DNA of 16,656 nucleotides from JAAKFL01 sp964629645. GTDB taxonomy: Bacteria > Chlamydiota > Chlamydiia > Chlamydiales > SLFE01. Below are positions 11,455-16,656 of the stretch, in pieces. How positions within the stretch are numbered: position 1 is the first letter of the stretch; each line of letters opens with the position of its first letter. The stretch is taken from the NCBI GenBank assembly GCA_964629645.1, contig CAZVSU010000059.1, forward strand, positions 1 to 16,656. Direction: 5' to 3'. The notes under the pieces were generated by a model. That model saw only the letters and a list, made by a program, of their open reading frames with translations, was not told the DNA's origin and did no database searches. Made by a program: the position numbers and the translations under genes.

Positions 11455-12855
11455 ATGAACAAGCGATACAAGGTTACCAAGGCCTTCAGAGATTTTGAGG
11501 TCGACTCCATCATCGAAATGGAGGAAGCCTCTGCTAAGGGACTCATCGAAGCCGGGTTCCTGGTGGAAGCAGAGCAAAAGAGCAACAAGAGCTCTTCGGA
11601 AGATAACGACGACGAAAGCAATACCAATGACATGGTCGTACAAATTACGAAGACTTTTGGCGAGTCCGCCGAAAAGGCAGCTGACCTTGCTGCGAAGAAG
11701 GTTCTCAAGCAGCTCAGCAAGGGTATTCGTAGTGCAAAGGCTCCGACCGTCGAGTTTGGAGACTCGGAAGAGGACAAGCTCATTTCGGGTAAGGGCTTCA
11801 AGCACTTTACCCACTTCTGCGTCGAACTCAAGAATGCTGCGCAGAATCCCCCCAGCGAAACTCTTTCCTCGTACAAGAACGCGGTGGACGTCTACTCTAA
11901 GGCTGCCGGCGACGGTATAATCACGTCGGTTGACAGCGAAGGAGGCTTTCTCGTTCCTACTGAGTATCGCGATCAGCTCATGGCTCGCGCAACCGAGACG
12001 TCCATTGTTGCTGGTGATGCTACTCAGATTCCGATGGGCACTTCTTCGGTTGAAATGCCTGCCATGGTCGACAATGACCGATCGGGATCCACCATGTTTG
12101 GTGGAATTGCAGTCTACCGTGAAAAGGAAGCCGGCCAGTACACTGCCAGCAAGCCGGAATTCCGCAAGGTCGGACTGAAGCTGAACAAGCTAACCGGTAT
12201 GGCATACTGCACTGACGAGATGCTGTCTGACAGCCCGCAGTCGATGTCGGCTCTGATTAACACAGTGTTCCCGGTTGCAATTGCCTACCGAGGAGATCAG
12301 GACTACATCAACGGCTCTGGTGCAGGTGAACCTCTCGGCATTCTCAACTCGGGTTCGCTGGTTACTGTGGCAAAGGAATCCGGACAAACCGCCGACACCA
12401 TTGTCTACAAGAACATCATCAACATGTACGCTCGCATGCACTGGGCCAGCCCCGGCAAGGCGTACTGGTGGGCCAACCACGATACCTTTCCGCAGCTTGC
12501 CAGTCTGGTTATTCCTGCTGGTACTGCTGGTGTGCCTGTCTGGTTGCCCGGGAATGATCTGGCAAGTGCTCCTCATGGCACTATTCTCGGTATCCCTCTG
12601 CGGCTTACCGAGCATGTTGCCAGCATCGGCGATGTTGGGGACATATCTCTGGTCAAGCCCAGCCAGTATCTCATCGGCAAACGCAGTGGTGAAGGCCTTC
12701 AGGCTGCAGTTAGCATACACCTGAAGTTCGACTACAACCAGACTGCATACCGGTTTACCGTGCGAGACGACGGTCAACCCTGGTGGGAGCAGCCTCTGAC
12801 GCCGAAGAACGGTTCCACGATGTCGCCGTTTGTTACGCTGGCTGCTCGAGAGTAG
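11455..12855 (+). CDS. HK97-fold major capsid protein
   Basis: 466 residues; GGGAG precedes the ATG. Residues 1-40 form a small domain (YKVTKAFRDFEVDSIIEMEEASAKGLIEAGFL) of the kind that occurs alone in many phages. Residues 41-155 include a charged stretch and a coiled region that would serve as delta domain, to be removed by the protease encoded just upstream. The HK97 fold starts at about 159 (SVDSEGGFLVPTEY) and shows GQYTASKPEFRKVGLKLNKLTG, NGSGAGEPLGIL and VSIHLKFDYNQTAYRFTVRDD near the end. Codons are strongly biased to C- and G-ending forms, unlike terminase and portal, as expected for the most abundant protein. Confidence 0.93.
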   Translation: MNKRYKVTKAFRDFEVDSIIEMEEASAKGLIEAGFLVEAEQKSNKSSSEDNDDESNTNDMVVQITKTFGESAEKAADLAAKKVLKQLSKGIRSAKAPTVEFGDSEEDKLISGKGFKHFTHFCVELKNAAQNPPSETLSSYKNAVDVYSKAAGDGIITSVDSEGGFLVPTEYRDQLMARATETSIVAGDATQIPMGTSSVEMPAMVDNDRSGSTMFGGIAVYREKEAGQYTASKPEFRKVGLKLNKLTGMAYCTDEMLSDSPQSMSALINTVFPVAIAYRGDQDYINGSGAGEPLGILNSGSLVTVAKESGQTADTIVYKNIINMYARMHWASPGKAYWWANHDTFPQLASLVIPAGTAGVPVWLPGNDLASAPHGTILGIPLRLTEHVASIGDVGDISLVKPSQYLIGKRSGEGLQAAVSIHLKFDYNQTAYRFTVRDDGQPWWEQPLTPKNGSTMSPFVTLAARE

Positions 12856-12896
12856 GCAGTCTAGTAGCCTAAGTTAACCAGAAGAGGAGAAGTACA

Positions 12897-13397
12897 ATGC
12901 AGAATCTCATGGAAAATGTCAAATTCGGAGCGGCTGTTCAGCCTGATGCAGATGCCCTGGCAGGCACTGTGTACTCCGATGTCTTTATGTTGGAGAACTA
13001 TTCCGACATTACCTTCTTGCTTACTAAGGGCGAGGGGGCTACCGGTACTACCACCATTACGGTAGAGGCATGTGACGACACCACGCCTACCAACACCCAG
13101 GCAATGGTGTTCGATTACAGCAAGTGCACCACGCTGGATACCTTCAGTGATATTGCTCAAGCTACTACTGCTGGGTTTGCTACCACTGCAGGTGCCAACC
13201 AGCTCTACGCAATTCACGTCAACGCTGAGCAGGTGCGTTCCGCAGGAACAAATGCCTCCACCTCCTTTGAGGCTGTTGGGGTTCGGCTCAAAATGGTCGA
13301 ATTGGTCGACAGTCCCTGTGATGCTGCAGTTATCGCTATTCTTGATGGCTGCCGATTCAAGGGACCGATGTCGGACACTCCGACTGCCATTGCTTAA
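12897..13397 (+). CDS. Probable head decoration or other abundant structural protein
   Basis: 166 residues; AGAGGAG sits before the ATG. It is low in charge, rich in threonine, alanine and glycine and reads as all-beta: VYSDVFMLENYSDITFLLTKGEGATGTTTITVEACDDT, VFDYSKC, LYAIHVNAEQV, and so on. It shares the C/G-ending codon bias of the capsid gene 41 bp upstream, so it is probably made in large amounts. Its position after the capsid gene suggests decoration (cement) or another shell-bound protein. No family signature is recognised. Confidence 0.75.
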   Translation: MQNLMENVKFGAAVQPDADALAGTVYSDVFMLENYSDITFLLTKGEGATGTTTITVEACDDTTPTNTQAMVFDYSKCTTLDTFSDIAQATTAGFATTAGANQLYAIHVNAEQVRSAGTNASTSFEAVGVRLKMVELVDSPCDAAVIAILDGCRFKGPMSDTPTAIA

Positions 13398-13410
13398 TTC
13401 CCCGCGCCGG

Positions 13411-13456
13411 CTAGTTGGGCAGCCCGGGCAATTGTGTGCTCGGGTTGCTCAGCTAG
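13411..13456 (+). promoter_or_regulatory. Long intergenic stem-loop between two structural genes
   Basis: CTAGTTGGGCAGCCCG (13411-13426) pairs without gaps with CGGGTTGCTCAGCTAG (13441-13456), 16 pairs including three G-U, with a 14-nt loop. The downstream sequence TTATCTTG lacks a real T-run. Partial termination, RNase processing or protection of the capsid-region mRNA are the likely roles. Confidence 0.6.
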
Positions 13457-13480
13457 TTATCTTGCCGTAGGAGACTCAAA

Positions 13481-13981
13481 ATGACTACCGGAATAACCAA
13501 TATCTCTTGCAAATGGGTCGACGGAGACCAAGTGTTCTATGACTCGTCGGGTACTGAAATTATGAGGCTCTCCAACTCGAACGGCTTCAAGGTCCCCAGT
13601 ATCGATACTCCCAACGTGGTTAAGAGCGTTACTGTCAATGCTACCCTTGCGGAGATAAACGAAGGCAAGGTTCTGCTTGCTGGTACCGCCGGAAAAACTA
13701 TCCACGTTGTTGGTTTGTCTGCCAAGGTCGATGGTACCTTTGGTACTGTTACCTCGGTTGAGGTTGAAGACACAAACGACACCCCTGTGGTTATCTGCTC
13801 TTATGCAGTTGCTGCTCTTTCAGATGGTGCAGTGCTGCTGCCTAACTCCGCCAACGTTACGCCTGGAGCCGGTTTCATGGGCGATCTCACAGAAGGTGAG
13901 GGCATCGAAGTTACCATTACCGGTAGCGATGCTGACACTGCAACTGGGATCGACTTCAACATCCTCTACACCCAGGAGTAG
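13481..13981 (+). CDS. Beta-rich structural protein, candidate head fibre or decoration
   Basis: 166 residues; GTAGGAGAC precedes the ATG. The N-terminal part (about 11-40: KWVDGDQVFYDSSGTEIMRL, SNGFKVPS) has the look of short head-fibre or capsid-anchoring segments. The rest (45-166) is a beta-sandwich-like region: SVTVNATLAEINEGKVLLAG, KTIHVVGLSAKVDG, IDFNILYTQE. Codon use is capsid-like, indicating high expression. It precedes the connector gene by 5 bp. Its position fits a head accessory protein; a major tail protein is less likely, since it lies before the connector. Confidence 0.7.
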   Translation: MTTGITNISCKWVDGDQVFYDSSGTEIMRLSNSNGFKVPSIDTPNVVKSVTVNATLAEINEGKVLLAGTAGKTIHVVGLSAKVDGTFGTVTSVEVEDTNDTPVVICSYAVAALSDGAVLLPNSANVTPGAGFMGDLTEGEGIEVTITGSDADTATGIDFNILYTQE

Positions 13982-13986
13982 ACAGG

Positions 13987-14571
13987 ATGGCCGACCTTAT
14001 ATCCACAACTGAAGCAAAACTTCATCGTGGCCTAGCGGGTGTAGACGGCACACTCCTAGGGAACTTGGTTTCAGCAGCGTCGGCATTCATAGAAAAGTAC
14101 TGCAACCGAAGCTTCTCGGAGACGGAGGCAACTGAGTATTACGACGGCAGCGGAACCGAGGTTTTGCTACTAAGAAACTACCCCATTTCTGAAGTATCTG
14201 ATGTAAAGATAAGAGAAAATAACTCCTTTGTTGACTACAACCCGGACTACCTGACTATAGACGGTAGAATAGGCTTAGTGTCAATAGATAACCCGGAGTT
14301 TGGAATAAGTATCTTTCCATCAGGCAGAATGAACATCCAGTTTACCTACACGTATGGTACTTCTTCAGTACCAGAGCCGGTAAAAGAAGCATGTTCAATA
14401 ATGGTGTATTATCTCTATGCCAACTCGTCTGCCGGAGCTAGACATAACCCGGCTCTATCTCGTGAAGAAGTTGGCAGCACCGAGTGGGAATCTCGCAACA
14501 TGGAACAAGTGCAGATGCCTAAGGCAGTTGCCAGACTGCTTGGGCCTTACCGAAGTTACGGCATAAGCTGA
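13987..14571 (+). CDS. Head-tail connector protein (HK97 gp6-like)
   Basis: 194 residues. The N-terminus (LISTTEAKLHRGLAGVDGTLLGNLVSAASAFIEKYCNRSF) has the helical pattern of gp6/SPP1 gp15-type adaptors, with the cysteine/arginine/phenylalanine after the second helix. It is followed by a beta segment (EYYDGSGTEVLLLRNYPISEVSDVKI) that is also typical, then VKEACSIMVYYLYANSSAG as the helix that closes the ring. These proteins bind below the portal and join head to tail. Codon use returns to the AT-richer form of terminase and portal. Confidence 0.85.
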   Translation: MADLISTTEAKLHRGLAGVDGTLLGNLVSAASAFIEKYCNRSFSETEATEYYDGSGTEVLLLRNYPISEVSDVKIRENNSFVDYNPDYLTIDGRIGLVSIDNPEFGISIFPSGRMNIQFTYTYGTSSVPEPVKEACSIMVYYLYANSSAGARHNPALSREEVGSTEWESRNMEQVQMPKAVARLLGPYRSYGIS

Positions 14572-14582
14572 GGAGAACTAAA

Positions 14583-14972
14583 ATGAACTGGCAAGAGATC
14601 CTTTCGATGGCGTGGACTTTCATGAACAGTGGACCCGGAATGATACTCATAGGATCCATTGCAGTTGCAGTGCTTAACCGGATTTACAAGAAGTTTCCCA
14701 AATGGAAGAAGTACCAAGGTATCATAATAACTGCAATAAGAAAGGCGGAGAAGTCAATTCCAGACGATACCCCAAGTGCTGGAATGCGTAGGTTTGATAT
14801 GGCTCTCCGGTTTGTTATAGACCTCATTGAAATTCGAGAAAATCGAGAAGTAGATCGCTCTGAGGTTGCCGAAATATCCGAAGGCATCAGACTGATGCAT
14901 AATGAAATTGAAGATAAGATCTCCAACAAGTCCAAGGAGAACAAGAATGGAGGCACTTGCAGCGGTACTTAG
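14583..14972 (+). CDS. Single-pass membrane protein, holin-like
   Basis: 129 residues; GAGGAGAACTAAA precedes the ATG. A hydrophobic helix spans about residues 15-34 (NSGPGMILIGSIAVAVLNRI), followed by a basic stretch (YKKFPKWKKY) and a second amphipathic part ending in GIIITAIRKAEKSIPDDTP-SAGMRRFDMALRFVIDLIE. The AEK...G-x-x-(R/K)-F-x-x-A spacing resembles the C-terminal portion of LL-H-type phage holins. The tail is acidic. A role in making the inner-membrane lesion at lysis is plausible, but with one clear helix it could be another membrane protein. Confidence 0.65.
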   Translation: MNWQEILSMAWTFMNSGPGMILIGSIAVAVLNRIYKKFPKWKKYQGIIITAIRKAEKSIPDDTPSAGMRRFDMALRFVIDLIEIRENREVDRSEVAEISEGIRLMHNEIEDKISNKSKENKNGGTCSGT

Positions 14973-15093
14973 AGTGATTCTTGGGCTTCTGATCGATGAG
15001 TACAAGAGAGACAAGGAAAAGTCTCATGAAGCTATTGAAGTTACTACTGATCCTGATATTGAGTCTGCTTGGAGCAACATCGATAGGGTGTAG
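14947..15093 (+). CDS. Small overlapping hypothetical protein (48 residues)
   Basis: The ATG at 14947 follows AAGGAGAACAAGA and lies 26 bp inside the end of the previous gene in another frame. It starts with a moderately hydrophobic helix (EALAAVLRVILGLLIDEYK), then a charged part (RDKEKSHEAIEVTTDPDIESAWSNIDRV). It also overlaps the next gene by 68 bp. Such dense overlaps are typical of phage lysis cassettes. No family is recognised; the good ribosome site is the main support. Confidence 0.5.
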   Translation: MEALAAVLRVILGLLIDEYKRDKEKSHEAIEVTTDPDIESAWSNIDRV

Positions 15094-15274
15094 TGTTCCG
15101 TTTTTTGACTATGAGCAGCCAATATACATTGCAACAGGACAGGCAGTCGAAGTAGCAGAAGAGACAAAAGTAAAGTGTTGGTACACAGAGAAGGAGTCAA
15201 ACAGTAGAAAGCTAGGTTTTGTAGTTGCCCAGCCAGGCTGGTACATTGGAAGAATAGATACAGAAGACAAGTAG
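15026..15274 (+). CDS. Small lipoprotein, candidate outer-membrane spanin
   Basis: 82 residues; AAGGA precedes the ATG at 15026, which is preferred to one at 14996. Residues 1-21 form a leucine-rich signal (MKLLKLLLILILSLLGATSIG) followed by Cys22, a slightly unusual lipobox with Ser at -3. The mature part (about 60 residues) is short and polar, with IYIATGQAVEVAEETKVKCWY. Small lipoproteins next to a single-pass coiled-coil protein are the usual o-spanin/i-spanin pair, but the order here is reversed and it lacks the proline-rich character of Rz1. Another envelope lipoprotein is possible. Confidence 0.6.
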   Translation: MKLLKLLLILILSLLGATSIGCSVPFFDYEQPIYIATGQAVEVAEETKVKCWYTEKESNSRKLGFVVAQPGWYIGRIDTEDK

Positions 15275-15285
15275 TGGAGCAGAAA

Positions 15286-15549
15286 ATGGCCTATTGTGAA
15301 GAGCACAGTAAAATGATGAAAGTTCAGACGTTTTGGACTGTAGTATCTCTACTTGTTCTTTTATTCACTGGGACAACTGCTTTCTTGTCTTCTAACACAG
15401 CTTCCAAAGAGAGTGTAGTAAACTTGGAAAAGATACTAAGCATAACAGAACAACAGCGTTTGATAGAAAGATCAGAAACAAGAGAAGACATTCAAACAAT
15501 AAACCAGAAACTCGATGCTATCTTATCTAGGTTGCCCAATCCCGAGTAA
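15286..15549 (+). CDS. Single-pass membrane protein with coiled coil, candidate inner-membrane spanin
   Basis: 87 residues. The ATG at 15286 has GGAG 6 bases upstream; a GTG at 15274 overlapping the previous stop (TAGTG) is an alternative. Residues 14-37 are a transmembrane helix (VQTFWTVVSLLVLLFTGTTAFL). The rest is a heptad-rich coiled coil (SVVNLEKILSITEQQRLIE..., INQKLDAILSRL). This N-in, coiled-coil-out plan is that of i-spanins, and it lies beside a lipoprotein gene. Membrane-bound tail or host-interaction proteins can look alike, so the role is inferred. Confidence 0.65.
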   Translation: MAYCEEHSKMMKVQTFWTVVSLLVLLFTGTTAFLSSNTASKESVVNLEKILSITEQQRLIERSETREDIQTINQKLDAILSRLPNPE

Positions 15550-15558
15550 GGAAGTACA

Positions 15559-15801
15559 ATGGGTTGCTTTCATTGCGGTCGAATGCTGACGGACGAAGAA
15601 AGGCAGAGCGGGAAAGGTTGTTTTTGTTTTCACTGTACGGAAGCGAAAAACCATTTTGGGAAAGGAAAAGAAAATGAGACTTTTTTTGGCTATGGCAATG
15701 CTGGGCGCGTTTCTGATTCTGAGCGGTTGCCAAGTGGGGGACCGCGAAGTTCCCGTCACGCTCAACCAGGAGAAGAGCCTTTATCGGGCGGGAGCCGATA
15801 A
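15559..15801 (+). CDS. Short zinc-ribbon ORF overlapping the next gene
   Basis: AAGGAAGTACA precedes the ATG. Cys3-x2-Cys6 (CFHC) and Cys21/Cys23-x2-Cys26 (CFCFHC) form a zinc-ribbon-like set. After residue 39 the frame runs over the beginning of the lipoprotein gene at 15674 for 128 bp, and that part (rich in Gly, Ser, Arg, Pro) has the look of an out-of-frame shadow. It may be a genuine short zinc-binding protein whose tail is unconstrained, or the remnant of a longer one cut by recombination. Confidence 0.45.
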   Translation: MGCFHCGRMLTDEERQSGKGCFCFHCTEAKNHFGKGKENETFFGYGNAGRVSDSERLPSGGPRSSRHAQPGEEPLSGGSR

Positions 15802-16123
15802 TGCGCTTACGATTTATCTTGACCACATGGAAGATCTGGAGCGCCTGGAAGAGCATCGGTGGCGAGCGCATGAAATCGCCGTGGACGTTCGCACGCTTCT
15901 CGATACGGGAGACGTGACTGATTTGTCCGTGGGCGCTTTCCGCCTCCAACTTCTTTCCATTGTTCCGGACGGCTTTGATTTGGTGGCCGCTCAGTTCTTG
16001 AACATTTTTTCCGGTGCGAACGTGGACGTGGATCAGATCGGACCAAACAACGTGAAGAGGCTCCGCGCGGTTGCAACGGGCTTGATCGAAAGTGCTATGA
16101 GCTATCGGATGGAAGATCGATAA
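15674..16123 (+). CDS. Phage lipoprotein
   Basis: 149 residues; AAAGGAAAAGAAA precedes the ATG at 15674 (a TTG at 15656 is the upstream alternative). A classic signal (MRLFLAMAMLGAFLI) ends in the lipobox LSGC with Cys19 and a Gln at +2, which in two-membrane bacteria favours outer-membrane sorting. The mature part is helical: ALTIYLDHMEDLERLEEHRWRAHEIAVDVRTLL, then FRLQLLSIVPDGFDLVAAQFLNIF and VKRLRAVATGLIESAMSYRM. Superinfection-exclusion or envelope roles are typical for phage lipoproteins, but nothing specific is seen. Codons are richer in CG-type triplets than in the genes to the left. Confidence 0.7.
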   Translation: MRLFLAMAMLGAFLILSGCQVGDREVPVTLNQEKSLYRAGADNALTIYLDHMEDLERLEEHRWRAHEIAVDVRTLLDTGDVTDLSVGAFRLQLLSIVPDGFDLVAAQFLNIFSGANVDVDQIGPNNVKRLRAVATGLIESAMSYRMEDR

Positions 16124-16124
16124 T

Positions 16125-16656
16125 ATGGCAACCTTGACCGCCACGCTCAATGCTGATTTCACCGCTATCGCCAACTGTTCAGTTGACAGCGATAAGGTCG
16201 GCGTTGGGCGCTTCAACTTCCGCACCGACGACCGGGGTACCGGGCTTGCCGACCTGACGCAACATGCGGCAACGGGCGCAATCAGTATTCCCACGTCCGG
16301 CACCCTGCGTATGACGCCGGGCACGGTGAATGCTGTTTCGGAGGACGCAACGCCGGACCTTGGTGACGCCTGCTATCTGAAACACCCGGACGCCGTTTCA
16401 GGAGATTTCGTCGCCGAGGCCGTGGTTTACTTTGACCCGCCGCCTGCGTCGATTGCTATCGGTGGGCTGGTTGTATCCGAGGACGACTTGAACCTCCTCG
16501 CCCACAGTATGTATTGGTATTCAACCGGCAGCTTTTACAAATATCTCGATAATCCAGTTGTGGCCGGCAGCGGCAACCGCACCATCAATAATACGGCCTT
16601 GTCGGTTGATCCCGTATACATGCGAATAACGTTGAGCAGCGGCACCTATACGCTGG
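16125..16656 (+). CDS. N-terminal part of a beta-rich, probably structural or receptor-binding protein (runs off the window)
   Basis: The frame opens with an ATG one base after the lipoprotein stop and stays open to the window end, at least 177 residues. The sequence is rich in threonine, alanine, glycine and aspartate. From about residue 50 it reads like a lectin/LamG-type jelly-roll: AISIPTSGTLRMTPGT, then GDFVAEAVVYFDPP, then SIAIGGLVVSED, then PVYMRITLSSGTYTL. Such domains occur in tail fibres and other virion surface proteins. The family is not certain. GC-rich codons match the lipoprotein gene upstream. Confidence 0.65.
   Translation, partial: MATLTATLNADFTAIANCSVDSDKVGVGRFNFRTDDRGTGLADLTQHAATGAISIPTSGTLRMTPGTVNAVSEDATPDLGDACYLKHPDAVSGDFVAEAVVYFDPPPASIAIGGLVVSEDDLNLLAHSMYWYSTGSFYKYLDNPVVAGSGNRTINNTALSVDPVYMRITLSSGTYTL

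Noticed and set aside
12190..12777. 195-residue minus-strand open frame
   Set aside because: Lies wholly inside the capsid gene on the opposite strand; explained by the capsid gene's biased codons.
15527..16324. 265-residue minus-strand open frame
   Set aside because: Antisense to three plausible rightward genes with ribosome sites and lipobox or zinc-ribbon features; its translation lacks domain-like order.

Overview
This window reads as part of a tailed double-stranded DNA bacteriophage (Caudoviricetes), or a prophage of one, with an HK97-type head. The evidence is a recognisable head-packaging block in canonical order: a DUF5681-type protein in the small-terminase position, large terminase, portal, prohead protease, major capsid protein and a gp6-like head-tail connector. 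No integrase, tRNA, rRNA, transposase or CRISPR array is visible. The host cannot be named. Two lipobox proteins and a single-pass coiled-coil membrane protein would suit a two-membrane host, but this is inference.

Layout. (1) 1-733: the end of a rightward gene from outside the window and its terminator, then about 600 bp without a convincing gene, full of palindromes, direct repeats and a 63-bp diverged inverted repeat. (2) 734-5689: a leftward (minus-strand) block of small accessory genes, mostly with good ribosome binding sites and often with 1-base start/stop overlaps. Four of them share one C-terminal module of about 50 residues. The others are a SANT-like/DUF2325-like protein, an Imm5-like alanine-rich protein, a possible small winged-helix protein, a two-helix membrane protein and unrecognised proteins. 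A near-consensus promoter with a built-in palindromic operator (3898-3925) can drive the left half. (3) 5779-6924: about 1.1 kb of very AT-rich DNA between the leftward and rightward blocks, with repeated operator-like sites, a candidate promoter, mini-ORFs, a hairpin terminator and phased T-tracts. It looks like the main regulatory region and perhaps an origin. (4) 6925-14571: the rightward head module. (5) 14583-15549: short overlapping membrane and lipoprotein genes that resemble a lysis cassette, sitting before any recognisable tail gene. (6) about 15550-16656: a stretch with different base and codon use, carrying a zinc-ribbon ORF, a lipoprotein and the start of a beta-rich, probably structural protein that leaves the window.

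How it works together. The right block makes and fills the capsid: terminase cuts and pumps DNA through the portal, the protease matures a capsid protein carrying an N-terminal delta-like segment, and two beta-rich proteins after the capsid gene may decorate the head. The left block looks like early or regulatory functions. The most original feature is the family of four basic proteins sharing the module ending in a K-(P/S)-(N/D)-T-x-F-x-x-x-H-L-x-(Y/F) signature. Two members (3419-3772 and 5345-5689) have codon use close to that of the capsid gene, which suggests abundant, possibly DNA-coating proteins, and both lie behind related short leader sequences.
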